A DNA stretch of 64,000 bases, taken from positions 6,882,001-6,946,000 of the forward strand of contig NZ_CP195106.1 of assembly GCF_051175385.1 (NCBI RefSeq), in the 5' to 3' direction. Both the position numbers and the translations under genes were made by a program. The notes beneath the pieces are model-generated. The model searched no databases and was not told the DNA's origin. It worked only from the letters and a program-made list of their open reading frames with translations. Each line of letters opens with the position of its first letter. Position 1 is the first letter of the stretch. Positions 42,752 through 52,279 of the stretch are shown piece after piece. This DNA comes from Tundrisphaera lichenicola (GTDB taxonomy: Bacteria; Planctomycetota; Planctomycetia; Isosphaerales; Isosphaeraceae).

Positions 42752-44287
42752 TCATTGAAATCCGCCGAGCCCGCCGCCTCCGCCTCCTAGACCGCCCCCG
42801 CCGAAACCTCCACCGCCTCCGCCTCCCAGTCCGCCGCCGCCCCCGCCTCCGCCGATCCCACCGCCACCGCCGCCGCCCGCCCCGAGGAGCGAGAGCGGGA
42901 TGATCGCGAGGTCGGCGACCTGATAGACGCGGATCTCGGTCGGCTGGTCTTCCGAGGAGGTGGAGGTGATCGTCAGCAGGCTATCCTTGACGGTATAGGT
43001 CAGGCCCAGCTGCTTGAGCATCAGCCGGAGGGTGGTCCGCAGGGGGATCCCTTCCAGGTTGATCGAGACCGTCGAGGCCATCGTCTTGTCGGCGTCCTGC
43101 AGGCCCTGGGGATCGACGTAGATGGGGATCCCGGTGGGCAGGCCGGCGGCCTCGTCCTGGGTGGACTGCTCGATGTACTTCTTGACGTCTTCCAGCGGGG
43201 TGTCGTTGGGGAAGCTCATCGAGATCCGCTCGTTCAGCTTCGAGAGGATCGCCTTGGTCTTCTCGTCGCGGTCGAAGAGGTAGTCGGCGTCGCCGTATCG
43301 GGCGATCCGGCGCTCGGAGAGGGCCTGCCAGGCGGCCCGCTCGGGGTACTCGATGACTCGGGTGTCGGGGAAGGGCACGATCGCCCGCTCGACGTCGGCC
43401 AGGCTGAGCATGAACCGGTACTCCTTGAGCCGGTCATACTGGATCGACTGGGTGTAGAACCCGACCGAGTCGGCGACGAACATGCCGGCCCAGGGGGCCA
43501 GGTCCTGCGGGTTGAGGGCCCGGGCGGCCTGGGCCCGGAAGCGGGCGTCGACGAACGGCTGACGGGTCACGTCGATGTCGGCCAGGCCGCCGCTGGCCAG
43601 GACCCGGAAGGCCCCCTCGGCCATCAGGCTGTCGAACTCGGCCATCAGGGTGTTGGTGGTGTCCTGATTCTTGACCAGCCGCTCCACGGCGGTGCTGCGG
43701 GCGGCCTGGGCGGCGAAGATCCGATATTGCTCGGCCTTCTCCAGGGTGATCCGCTCCTCAAGCTTCTCGGTGGCCCCGATGGCGTTGCGGACCTCGTTCT
43801 CGAGGCGCCGGCGGGTGTCATCGTTCAGGTTGTCGGCCGACTGCACGACGATCAGGGCGTCGCGGAGCGTGGCCAACGCGGCCTCGGGATTCCGGGAGTT
43901 GGTCTGGGACCGGGCCGTCTGGAGCCGCTGGCGGACGTCGGTGACGAACGCCTGACGCGCCACGTCGGCGACCTGGGCCTGACGCTCCAGCGCCGACGGC
44001 TCGGATCCGTCGGGGTCATCTCTCGGAGAGTCTTCCTGAGATGCCAGTGCCAGTCGTCCGAACGCGGCGCGGGCCTGATCGTTGGCAGGGTCGAGCCTCA
44101 GCGCGGTCTGGTAGAACCGCCGGGCCTGCTCGGGCTGGCCCTGTGCTTCGGCCTGTTCGCCGAGGCCGACGAGTTGCAGGGTCAGGGGTGGTGGGGCATC
44201 GTCGGCCAGGCTCGGGAGGACCGGCGGCGCGACCCCGATCAGCAGGAGGAGGAGAAGCCTCCAGGGACCACGATCTAGTTTTTTCAT
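42752..44287 (-). CDS. Secreted TPR protein with secretin-type domain and glycine-rich tail
   Basis: A 511-residue protein with signal peptide (to about residue 29). A TPR-like unit lies near 35-75 (AEAQGQPEQARRFYQTALRL), then a long helical region. Residues about 365-465 (MSFPNDTPLEDVKKYIEQST, then VSINLEGIPLRTTLRLMLKQ) are like the short N-domain of secretins and TonB-dependent proteins. The C-terminus from about 478 is almost only glycine with spaced Leu, Ile and Phe. Its gene follows the other glycine-rich gene by 61 bp. An envelope-structure role is inferred; such proteins recur in planctomycetes without assigned function. Confidence 0.8.
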   Translation of the reverse strand: MKKLDRGPWRLLLLLLIGVAPPVLPSLADDAPPPLTLQLVGLGEQAEAQGQPEQARRFYQTALRLDPANDQARAAFGRLALASQEDSPRDDPDGSEPSALERQAQVADVARQAFVTDVRQRLQTARSQTNSRNPEAALATLRDALIVVQSADNLNDDTRRRLENEVRNAIGATEKLEERITLEKAEQYRIFAAQAARSTAVERLVKNQDTTNTLMAEFDSLMAEGAFRVLASGGLADIDVTRQPFVDARFRAQAARALNPQDLAPWAGMFVADSVGFYTQSIQYDRLKEYRFMLSLADVERAIVPFPDTRVIEYPERAAWQALSERRIARYGDADYLFDRDEKTKAILSKLNERISMSFPNDTPLEDVKKYIEQSTQDEAAGLPTGIPIYVDPQGLQDADKTMASTVSINLEGIPLRTTLRLMLKQLGLTYTVKDSLLTITSTSSEDQPTEIRVYQVADLAIIPLSLLGAGGGGGGGIGGGGGGGGLGGGGGGGFGGGGLGGGGGGLGGFQ

Positions 44288-44348
44288 GGCTGATTATCCT
44301 GATGTCATCGAATGATGTTCGAGTCGAGCCGCTTCGTCGCCGATCGCT

Positions 44349-45968
44349 TCAGAGCCCGCCGAGATCGGCCGCCGTGGCGTGGAGCCCCGACCGGAGGCCG
44401 AGCGTCTTGACCAGCTTCGGGCTGACGTTGACGATCGAGGCCCGGCGAGGGGACAGGGCCAGCCCGCGGAGCACCGGGACGTCGTCGAGCTCCGGCTTCG
44501 AGCCGGCGACGGCCAGGCCGTGGAGGATCAGCGGCGAGCCGTTGACGATCCTGAGCCGGTCGGGCACGTTCTGCCCATTGGCGTGACGCCCCATGATCAG
44601 CTCGACCCGGACCAGGCGGCCCAGGACGCCCTCGGCGATGGCCTCGGCCAGCCCTTCGGTCTGTCCATCGAACTCGGTCATGGTGAATTTTCCGGCGGGA
44701 TTCCAGCGCCCCGTCGATGCGTCGGACGTCTGGATCGAGACGTGGACTCTCGACTCCTCGATCGCCACCTGGATGGCCAGCGAGGGGCCCTCGGGCCGAT
44801 CGGGCACCGGTCCAGGCCGAGCAGTCAGGCCGAGCATCGGCCGGGAATTGAGGACGTGCCGAAGGTCGAGGACCAGCGGGGTCCGGGCCTCGTCGCGGGC
44901 GATCACCCGCCATTGGATCGACCCGAGCCGATCGGCCCCGGCCCCGTTATCGCCCCGCTCGATCCGATCGGCGAATCGGCGGGCCAGCGCCAGCTCATCG
45001 GCATTGGCCCAATCCTTCGACCGATCGGCGATCGTCTCCCAGTCGAGCCCGACCCCGAGGCGAGACATGGCAAGCTGGCCAACCGGCTGGGGAACGTCCT
45101 GTTCGAGAAGCTGTCGGAGCGCCGATCGAAGGCGAACATCGGGGGTCAGGGCGTCGATGTCGCCCAAGGTTAGGTTTTCCCCCTCCGCGGGCATCCGGGA
45201 CGTCTCGCCGAGGTCGGGGGCCAGGCGGACGAGACGCGTCGACATCCGCCGGGTCTGGTTCGGTTCGAGCGTCGTGTAGAGGACACCGGATGGGGCAACG
45301 GATCGGAAGCCTCCACCGCCGCCCCCGCCGAAACCGCCTCCACCGATCCCACCGCCGCCGAACCCGCCTCCACCGCCGCCGAGCCCGCCACCGCCGAAAC
45401 CGCTTAGCCCGGCCTGGAGCGAGGTGACATCCCAGCTCTCGGTCGGCTCGACCAGCCTCATGATCAGCCGGCCCAACATCATCATTCCCTGGGTCGGGGG
45501 TAAGGTCAGGATCTGGTTTCCGCCGCCGCCACCGCCTCCAATCCCGCCGCCACCACCGCCGATCCCGCCGCCACCACCACCGATCCCGCCACCACCCCCG
45601 AATCCACCTCCACCCCCTCCAATTCCGCCTCCACCGCCGCCGAATCCTCCACCGCCCCCGCCGAACCCGCCCCCGCCGCCGAACTGGCCGGACGCCCCGA
45701 CGGCGACCAGGCCCGGAGGCAGGACGACCCGGAGTCGATTTGCGGTCCGGTTGGTGAGGGAGACCGCCATCCGGCCATCGCCGAGGCCCTCGGCCCCGAC
45801 GGCAAGCTGGCCTCCCCGGGCCCCGTCGGTCAGGGTGACGACCGCCGGCTCATCCTCGATTCGAGGGTTAGCGGGCCCCGAGGCGACGACCACTCCCGCC
45901 ATCGAGGGGGCGAGCAATGCACCGCGGACGATCAATCGAGTCAACAGTTGATGATTCGGAGCGCGCAT
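44349..45968 (-). CDS. Secreted protein with two glycine-rich segments, unknown function
   Basis: A 539-residue protein from ATG 45968, preceded by GGGAG and followed by a signal peptide (GALLAPSMAGVVVASG). Two glycine tracts with regular Phe/Ile punctuation lie near residues 95-160 and 190-225, separated by QILTLPPTQGMMMLGRLIMRL. The C-terminal 300 residues are a mixed alpha/beta region that I do not recognise. The tracts are long G-rich DNA repeats, prone to slippage. Divergent from the ECF sigma gene and upstream of the secretin-like gene, so it may be the sigma factor's target; that is inference. Confidence 0.75.
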   Translation of the reverse strand: MRAPNHQLLTRLIVRGALLAPSMAGVVVASGPANPRIEDEPAVVTLTDGARGGQLAVGAEGLGDGRMAVSLTNRTANRLRVVLPPGLVAVGASGQFGGGGGFGGGGGGFGGGGGGIGGGGGGFGGGGGIGGGGGGIGGGGGGIGGGGGGGNQILTLPPTQGMMMLGRLIMRLVEPTESWDVTSLQAGLSGFGGGGLGGGGGGFGGGGIGGGGFGGGGGGGFRSVAPSGVLYTTLEPNQTRRMSTRLVRLAPDLGETSRMPAEGENLTLGDIDALTPDVRLRSALRQLLEQDVPQPVGQLAMSRLGVGLDWETIADRSKDWANADELALARRFADRIERGDNGAGADRLGSIQWRVIARDEARTPLVLDLRHVLNSRPMLGLTARPGPVPDRPEGPSLAIQVAIEESRVHVSIQTSDASTGRWNPAGKFTMTEFDGQTEGLAEAIAEGVLGRLVRVELIMGRHANGQNVPDRLRIVNGSPLILHGLAVAGSKPELDDVPVLRGLALSPRRASIVNVSPKLVKTLGLRSGLHATAADLGGL

Positions 45969-46453
45969 GAAGGGGCATCTCCCGTGAAATGGGTTCCATT
46001 CGATCCAATTGGTACGCGGGCTCGCCAACGACCGGAGATCGGTCGGCGCGTCCGTCATTCAGGGTCCACAGCCGGCCCCGGGCGACCGGCAAACGGTCCC
46101 CCCGAATGGGCCGGTACAAAGAGGTCCTGGGCTCGTCGCCACCCGACCTGGTTCTCGATTGTCGAGGGCTAGACGCCCGATGTCCTCGCGATATTCAGGC
46201 GGGATTTCCCGGAGATTTCCCGAGCTTCCGACGACCGAGAAGCAGGCGCGGACGATCGCCTTGCGAGGGATTCCACCTCGCTCGGGGCGCCGATCGGCCC
46301 GGACTTCTGCAACTCTCGAATAATTCGTCGCCCATACCCGTCGCCCCTGACGGGAAATCGTTCGAAACCCGCGCGGGCCTTGATCGAGACCCTAGAGTGG
46401 GGTGACGGCAGGCCGAGGGATGTGGCTCGATTCCTGGCAGATCGGTGATCGTC
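45969..46453. other. Divergent regulatory gap without genes
   Basis: This 485-base gap separates the divergent glycine-rich gene and ECF sigma gene. No gene, repeat or terminator was recognised. It must contain promoters in both directions; no consensus pair could be chosen, which is expected if the ECF factor recognises its own motif. Confidence 0.5.
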
Positions 46454-47074
46454 ATGAAAGAATCCGAAGTTCGCTCGCCACTCTCGCCCGAAGGCGATCT
46501 TCCGGCCCTGGACCCCGAGGAATGGGTCGACCGCCATGGCGATGCCCTCTATCGGTTCGCGATGCTCCGGCTCCGCGATGCCGAGGCCGCCTCGGAGGTC
46601 GTCCAGGAAACGTTCCTCCACGCCTTCCGGGCGCGGGCGTCTTACAGCGGGCGGGCCTCGGAGCGGACCTGGCTGGTGGCCATCCTCCGGAACAAGGTCG
46701 CCGACCATTACCGGAGATCGGGCCGCGAGACTTCGACCGGGTCGGACGAACCGGGCCTCGACCCATTCTTCGACGACCGGGGACGCTGGCGAGCGATGCC
46801 GTCTCGATGGGGCGGCAACCCGTCCGAGGACCTGGAACGGGAAGAGTTCTGGGCTTCGTTCGGCGGCTGCGTCTCGAAGCTCCCCGCGAACATCGCCGAC
46901 GCCTTCCTGCTCCGCGAGGTCGAGGATCTCGGCACGGAGTCCGTGTGCGAGGTCTTGCAGATCACCCCGGTGAATCTCCACACGCGGCTCTACCGGGCCC
47001 GGATGTTCCTCCGGGAATGCCTGGAGCGGAACTGGTTCGGCGCGACCGGGTCGAGGAAGCGAGGTCGGGAATGA
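46454..47074 (+). CDS. ECF-subfamily RNA polymerase sigma factor
   Basis: A 206-residue sigma-70 family protein of the extracytoplasmic-function type. Region 2 is visible in YRFAMLRLRDAEAASEVVQE plus TFLHAF and ERTWLVAILRNKVADHYRR; region 4 in LPANIADAFLLREVEDLGTESVCEVL and LHTRLYRARMFLRECL. It binds core polymerase and directs it to a special promoter set. ATG 46454 is used; a GTG at 46445 would add three residues. Its stop overlaps the start of the next gene (ATGA at 47071-47074), so it is coupled to a zinc-finger anti-sigma protein that probably holds it inactive. Confidence 0.93.
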   Translation: MKESEVRSPLSPEGDLPALDPEEWVDRHGDALYRFAMLRLRDAEAASEVVQETFLHAFRARASYSGRASERTWLVAILRNKVADHYRRSGRETSTGSDEPGLDPFFDDRGRWRAMPSRWGGNPSEDLEREEFWASFGGCVSKLPANIADAFLLREVEDLGTESVCEVLQITPVNLHTRLYRARMFLRECLERNWFGATGSRKRGRE

Positions 47075-47352
47075 AGGCCCAACTCCTCGACCTCATCCGC
47101 CGGGCCAATCCCTCGTGCCGGTCGGCCATGAGTACGGTCTCGGAGTCGCTCGATCGCCCGCTCTCGCGGTTCGAGCGACTGGCGATCGCCGCGCACATGG
47201 GGCACTGCCCGGCCTGTTCGCGGGCCAGGAGGCAGTTCGCCCTCCTGGTCGACGGGCTCCGGAGGGTGTCCGGACCCCGGGAGAATCGCCCGCTCCCCGG
47301 CCTGCCGCCCGAGGCCCGCGAGCGAATCAAGCGGGCGCTCCGGGAGTGTTGA
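47071..47352 (+). CDS. Short zinc-finger anti-sigma factor
   Basis: A 93-residue protein starting at the ATG that overlaps the sigma gene's stop. The zf-HC2-like core is AAHMGHCPACSRARRQF, a His-x-x-His-Cys-x-x-Cys arrangement as in ZAS-type anti-sigma factors (the first His is in the usual H-x3-C-x2-C pattern). No membrane helix is seen, so it would act in the cytoplasm, for example as a redox-sensitive partner. It is much shorter than membrane anti-sigma proteins; complete, not truncated, since it ends with a natural stop before the convergent gene. Confidence 0.85.
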   Translation: MKAQLLDLIRRANPSCRSAMSTVSESLDRPLSRFERLAIAAHMGHCPACSRARRQFALLVDGLRRVSGPRENRPLPGLPPEARERIKRALREC

Positions 47353-47365
47353 TGATCGCCGGCGA

Positions 47366-48898
47366 TCAGCCGGCGCCCCCCCCCTGGGCGGCATGCTCCT
47401 CCCCCTGGCAGTAGCCGAAGAATCCTTGCTGCTTGATGAGCGAGGCGACCTCCGGCGGCACCATCGACTCCCAGGTCGGGTCGCAGTCGCGGATCTTGGC
47501 CAGGACGTCGCGCGAGAAGATCCGGAGGTAATCCTTGTTGTAGAAGTCGAGGCTCTCGATGTACCCGTTCTCGACCAGGTGCTCGTAGAGGCCCTGGAGT
47601 CGCGGCTCCACCTTGAACTTCTGGACGGTCACGAGTTGCCTCGTCGAGGTGTCCAGCAGCGGGTAGACGTAGAGCTTGAGGTCGTTCTTGAACAGTCGAC
47701 CGAACGATTCGAGGATCCCCCCCTCCAGGTGCTCGTAGTAGGTCTCGTCCAGGAGGTCGCGCAGGCTGGGGATGCCCATGGTGATGCCGATGGGCATCTT
47801 GGTGTAGCGGCGGAGGTAGGAGGCCAGCCGGTAATATTCGAAGTAGTCGGAGATGAGCACGGTGGCCCCGGTCGCGGCCAGGACGTCGGCACGGGCGAGG
47901 AAGTCGGCGTAGTCGATCCCGCCATGCTCGCCGCCGGTCGAGCGCAGGTTGCGCATCGTCAGTTCCATCAGCGAGACGATCTCCGGGGCCTGCTCCCCTT
48001 CGAATCGCGTCGCGACGTGGTGCGAGAACTGCTGGCGGGCGCACTGGAGCATGTCGACGTTCACATGCGTGACCGGCCGGAACGAGCCGCGCTCGACCAG
48101 GATCGGCTTCTTGTACAGGACCTCCGACGGCTGGAGGACCTCGCCGGTGGCCGAGAACATGGCCGCGTCGCTGAGTTCGAGCTGGACGAGCTTCAGGCTC
48201 ATCAGTCGGGGGTCGACGTCCCGGAACTCGGGCCCGGAAAACTTGATCATGTCCACTTCGATCCGCTCGGCCGAGAGGTCGTCGAGCAGCGAGTGCATCA
48301 GCTCGTCGGGGTCTTCGAAGTGGAACATCGCGCCGTGGATCAGGTTGACCCCGATGATCCCGAGCGCCTGCTGCTGCGAGACGTTATCCTTGTCGAGCAT
48401 CCGGACGTGCAGGACGATCTGGCTGGGCTCGGCGCCGGGCTTGGCCTGGTACTTGATGCCCATCCAGCCGTGGCACTCGTTGGTCCCCTTGAAGTTCCGG
48501 GCGGAGACGGTGTCGGAGAACACGAAGAAGTCGGTATCCGACCCTCGATTCCCGCCCAGGCGTTCCTGGAGCAGCGCGTACTCGTAATCGAGCATCGTCT
48601 GCAACCGCTCCCGGCAGACGTACCGGGGCGAGGGGCCGTAGATGGCATCGCTGACCGTCATGTCGTAGGCCGACATGCTCTTGGCGATCGTCCCGGCGGC
48701 CCCACCAACCTGGAAGAACCACCGGACGACCTCCTGCCCGGCGCCGATCTCGGCAAATGTCCCGTACTTGCGCGGGTTCAGGTTGACGGCCAGCGCCTTC
48801 TGTTGCGTCGCCAGATTCTTGCGGTCGGTCTTCAGTTCCAAGCTTCCCTCCCATGCCAGGCCAGGTCGGACCGGCCGTTCTCCCTCGGCCGCCGACAT
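47366..48898 (-). CDS. Conserved cytoplasmic protein of unknown function
   Basis: A 510-residue protein with no signal peptide or membrane helix. Conserved-looking blocks include ELKTDRKNLATQQKALAVNL, KYGTFAEIGAGQEVVRWFF, NFKGTNECHGWMGI and YLRRYTKMPIGITMGIPSL. From memory, close relatives exist in cyanobacteria and other phyla, where they carry inconsistent labels (receptor or nucleotidyltransferase); none of the motifs needed for those labels is visible here. The C-terminus is glycine-rich. It is convergent with the anti-sigma gene with only 13 bp between the stops, so they share a boundary, not a unit. Confidence 0.8.
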   Translation of the reverse strand: MSAAEGERPVRPGLAWEGSLELKTDRKNLATQQKALAVNLNPRKYGTFAEIGAGQEVVRWFFQVGGAAGTIAKSMSAYDMTVSDAIYGPSPRYVCRERLQTMLDYEYALLQERLGGNRGSDTDFFVFSDTVSARNFKGTNECHGWMGIKYQAKPGAEPSQIVLHVRMLDKDNVSQQQALGIIGVNLIHGAMFHFEDPDELMHSLLDDLSAERIEVDMIKFSGPEFRDVDPRLMSLKLVQLELSDAAMFSATGEVLQPSEVLYKKPILVERGSFRPVTHVNVDMLQCARQQFSHHVATRFEGEQAPEIVSLMELTMRNLRSTGGEHGGIDYADFLARADVLAATGATVLISDYFEYYRLASYLRRYTKMPIGITMGIPSLRDLLDETYYEHLEGGILESFGRLFKNDLKLYVYPLLDTSTRQLVTVQKFKVEPRLQGLYEHLVENGYIESLDFYNKDYLRIFSRDVLAKIRDCDPTWESMVPPEVASLIKQQGFFGYCQGEEHAAQGGGAG

Positions 48899-49007
48899 CG
48901 ATCATCTTACGAAAAATGCGCCGGGCGCGATCCCCCAAGTCCCGGAGGACCGGGGTCCGGGGCGATCCCCAAGGTCGGAAAGTCGTCCCAAGGTCGCCAA
49001 TCGCCGA

Positions 49008-51938
49008 TCAACCGGTGGGCGGCTCCAGATGCTCGGCGATCAGCTCGATCGGGTGGGAAGCATCGAGCCCCCCCAGGCCGTGGACCTGGCTCCGGCACGA
49101 GAAGCCGGGGGCGACCAGCCGGGCGGCGGGCTCGGCCCTCGCGGCGGGCAGGAGAACCCGCTCGGCCAGCGCCTGGCTCATGTCGTAATGGCCCCGCTCG
49201 TAGCCGAACGAACCGGCCATCCCGCAGCAGCCGGAATCCAGCTCCTTCACCTCCAGGCCGTCGATCCGCCTCAGGGCCGCCACCGTCCCCGACGCCCCGA
49301 CCAGGGCCTTCTGCTGGCAGTGGCCGTGGACCAGGACCTTGCCCGATCCCCGTCTCAACGGCAGGTCGGGAAAGCTCGATCGGTCGGCCACGAAGTGGTC
49401 GACCAGCCGGGAAGCCGAGGCCACGAGGTCGGCATCGGGGCCGAGTCGGAAGTCGCGATACTCGTCGACCAGGGTCAGCAGGCAGCTCGGCTCGCACCCC
49501 AGGATCGGCGTCCCCGCGCGGGCGGCGTCGACCAGTCGCGCCACGTTCTCGCGGGCCAGCGTCCGGCCCATCGTCAGCAGACCCTTCGAGATCGCCGGGC
49601 GGCCGCAGCAGGGGAGCCCCGCCAGCCTGACCTCGTACCCCCCCGCTTCCAGGACCCGGACCGCCGCGCGGCCCACCTGAGGGTTGTTGTACGTGGTGAA
49701 GCAGTCATCCATCAGGATGACCGAGCCTCGCGAACCGGCCCGAGGGTCGGGCCTGTGGCGGCGGAACCAGCGACGTAGGTTGTCGAACGCGAAGGTCGGC
49801 AGGGTCCGCCTCCGGTCGATCCCGGCGACTTTCTCCAGGAGCCACTTGAAGGCGGGGTTCGTCAGGGTCGCATTGGCCAGAGGGGCCGTCGCCGACCCGA
49901 GCCGGCTCAGCGGCCGGATGTGGGCCATCAGGAGCGAACCGAACGGGACCGGCTTATTCTTGTACTTCTGATGGAGATATTCGGCCTTGAGCTTGGCCAT
50001 GTCGACGTTGGACGGGCACTCGGTCTTGCACGCCTTGCACTGGAGGCAGAGATCCAGCGCCTCGTCGAGCGCCTCGGACGCCAGGCCGTCGGCGGGGATC
50101 TCGCCGCCCATGACCAGCCGGAGGGTGTTGGCCCGGGCCCGGGTCGTCTGCTTCTCGTCGAGCGTGACCATGTAGCTCGGGCACATGGTCCCGCCGCCGT
50201 TCTTCCGGCAGGCCCCGACGCCCGAGCACATCTCGACGGCCCGGGCGAATCCCCCCTGGGCGGAGAAGTCGAAGGCGGTGGCCTCGGGCTCGCGGGCGTG
50301 GTAGTCGGGGCCGATCCGGAGGAGCCCGCCGGGGTCGGGCGAGGCCACGACCTTGCCGGGGTTCATCCGATCCTTCGGGTCGAAGGCGTGCTTGACCTCG
50401 GCGAAGGCGGCGTAGACCTCGGGGCCGAACAGCTTGGCGTTCCAGACGCTCCGGGCCAGCCCGTCGCCGTGCTCGCCCGACATCGAGCCGCCGAACTCGA
50501 CGACGAGGTCGGAGACCTCCCGGGAGATCGATCGGAGGGTCTCGACGCCCTCCTCGGTCTTGACGTTGATGACCGGACGGATGTGGAGGCAACCGACGTC
50601 GGCGTGGCCATAGCAGGCGCCGATGGTCCCGTGACGGGCCAGGATCGCGGCGAACCGGTCATAGAAGGCGGGGAGTCGGTCGGGACTGACGGCGGTGTCC
50701 TCGACGAAGGCGACCGGCTTGGCGTCCCCGACCATCCCCATCAGGAGCGAGACGCCGGCCTTCCGGATCTTCCAGAAGTCGTCCTTGGCGCTCTCGGTCA
50801 GGCTCTGGCGGATGCCCAGGACCCCAAGCTGGCCCCGGAACCGACGGGTCAGGTCCTCGGCACGCCCGGCCAGTTCCTCGGCCGAGTCGGCGTAGAACTG
50901 CGCGGCCAGGACGGCGGCGGGACGCCCCTCGGCGAAGCTCAGGCTCCGGGCGTAGTCGGGGTTGCTGGCGGCGAGGTCCAGCATCATCCGGTCGACCATC
51001 TCGACCGCCGCCGGGCCGGTAGCGATGATCTCGGCCAGGCGATCGAGGGCGGCCGGGATCGTGGCGAACGAGAGGATCACCAGGCCCTGCGCGACCGGGA
51101 TCGGCACCACCTTGACCTCGGCCCCGGCGATCACCGCGAGCGTCCCCTCGGACCCCACGATCAGGCGGGCCAGGTTGAAGGCCCAGGGGTCATCGACCCA
51201 GCCCGGGGCACGGACCGGGAGCCCGGGGATGAACTCGTCCAGGTTGTAGCCGCTGACTCGTCGGAGGATCCGGGGAAACCGCCGTTCGATCGCGTCGCGG
51301 TGGTCCTCGACCGCCTTCCGGACGCTCGCGTGCAACGTCCCGAGGCGATCGTTACGCGAGCAGGCCACGTCCAGATCTTCGGGCGCGACCGGGCCGAGGG
51401 TCACGCGCTCGCCGTCGTCGAGGACGACATCCAGCGACCGGACGTGATCGACGGTCTTCCCATAGCGGAGCGACCGGGCCCCGGCCGAGTTGTTGCCGAT
51501 CATCCCGCCGATCGTGGCCCGGTCGCCGGTCGAGACGTCCGGGCCGAACATCAGGCCGAGAGGCCGGAGGTGCGCGTTCAGCCGGTCGAGCACCACGCCC
51601 GGCTCGACCTTCACCGTCATCCGGTCCCGGTCGACGATCCCGATCCGGTTCAGATACTTGGAGAGATCCAGGATCAGGGCTTCGCCGACGGTCTGCCCCG
51701 AGAGGCTGGTGGCCGCACCCCGGGGGAGGACCGGCACCCCTTCTTCATAAGCGATCCGGACGGCGGCGGCCAGGTCCTCGACCGTCCTGGGGAGGACCAC
51801 GCCCACCGGCTCGACCTGATAGAGGCTGGCGTCGGTGGCGTAGAGCCAGCGGTCGGCGGGCTCGAAACGGACTTCGGACGTCGACTCGCGGAGGAGCCGA
51901 TCATGGAGCCTCGACGAGGCGGCGGTCGTGGTGGGCAT
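49008..51938 (-). CDS. FAD-binding and iron-sulfur D-2-hydroxyacid dehydrogenase-like protein (YdiJ-like)
   Basis: A 976-residue single-chain fusion. N-terminal FAD-binding domain (FAD_binding_4): PRGAATSLSGQTVG and GNNSAGARSLRYG; then the FAD-oxidase C-terminal domain up to about residue 500 (SGEHGDGLARSVWNAKLFGP). A ferredoxin-like part has CSGVGACRKNGG plus MCPSY, and CLQCKACKTECPSN. The end holds two CCG-type cysteine domains (LPCCGRPAISKG, SGCCGMAGSFGYE). E. coli YdiJ and D-lactate dehydrogenases share this order and oxidise D-2-hydroxyacids, passing electrons to the membrane; the exact substrate is unknown. ATG 51938 has only a weak ribosome site. Divergent from the redox operon at 52280. 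Confidence 0.88.
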   Translation of the reverse strand: MPTTTAASSRLHDRLLRESTSEVRFEPADRWLYATDASLYQVEPVGVVLPRTVEDLAAAVRIAYEEGVPVLPRGAATSLSGQTVGEALILDLSKYLNRIGIVDRDRMTVKVEPGVVLDRLNAHLRPLGLMFGPDVSTGDRATIGGMIGNNSAGARSLRYGKTVDHVRSLDVVLDDGERVTLGPVAPEDLDVACSRNDRLGTLHASVRKAVEDHRDAIERRFPRILRRVSGYNLDEFIPGLPVRAPGWVDDPWAFNLARLIVGSEGTLAVIAGAEVKVVPIPVAQGLVILSFATIPAALDRLAEIIATGPAAVEMVDRMMLDLAASNPDYARSLSFAEGRPAAVLAAQFYADSAEELAGRAEDLTRRFRGQLGVLGIRQSLTESAKDDFWKIRKAGVSLLMGMVGDAKPVAFVEDTAVSPDRLPAFYDRFAAILARHGTIGACYGHADVGCLHIRPVINVKTEEGVETLRSISREVSDLVVEFGGSMSGEHGDGLARSVWNAKLFGPEVYAAFAEVKHAFDPKDRMNPGKVVASPDPGGLLRIGPDYHAREPEATAFDFSAQGGFARAVEMCSGVGACRKNGGGTMCPSYMVTLDEKQTTRARANTLRLVMGGEIPADGLASEALDEALDLCLQCKACKTECPSNVDMAKLKAEYLHQKYKNKPVPFGSLLMAHIRPLSRLGSATAPLANATLTNPAFKWLLEKVAGIDRRRTLPTFAFDNLRRWFRRHRPDPRAGSRGSVILMDDCFTTYNNPQVGRAAVRVLEAGGYEVRLAGLPCCGRPAISKGLLTMGRTLARENVARLVDAARAGTPILGCEPSCLLTLVDEYRDFRLGPDADLVASASRLVDHFVADRSSFPDLPLRRGSGKVLVHGHCQQKALVGASGTVAALRRIDGLEVKELDSGCCGMAGSFGYERGHYDMSQALAERVLLPAARAEPAARLVAPGFSCRSQVHGLGGLDASHPIELIAEHLEPPTG

Positions 51939-52279
51939 CGTGGTGGAAGCTCGGTGGCCTTCGTGGCTGTGGGCGGCGATCCGTCGGGACGCGTCCCTTC
52001 GTCGTCCTGGGTTCGATTTTACGCCAGGACCGCCCCGGTCGGCCACGCCTCATCGATCCGAAGTTGCGATCGACCTGCGATCAAGGCCCGGGCCGGACCC
52101 GCCCCCCGGGCTTCGTCCTCCTCGGAGGCACCGATCCGCCTATCTTGTCGGAACAACCGGCTCGAACGCTTGACTTGGCGGGTCCGCCGTCTTAGGTTCA
52201 ATCGGTCCGAGGCCACCGGGCGACGTCCCGCCCTTCGTTCGTCCGGCGTCGCGAGCCTTCACCGTTCAGCGAGCGATCG
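51939..52279. other. Divergent promoter gap
   Basis: These 341 bases separate the divergent flavoprotein gene and the NuoEF-like gene. I see no gene or strong hairpin. The gap contains the promoters of both redox units, so shared control is possible. Confidence 0.45.

Noticed and set aside
45424..45951. A proline-rich plus-strand protein
   Set aside because: The polyproline stretch is only the complement of the glycine tracts in the real minus-strand gene.
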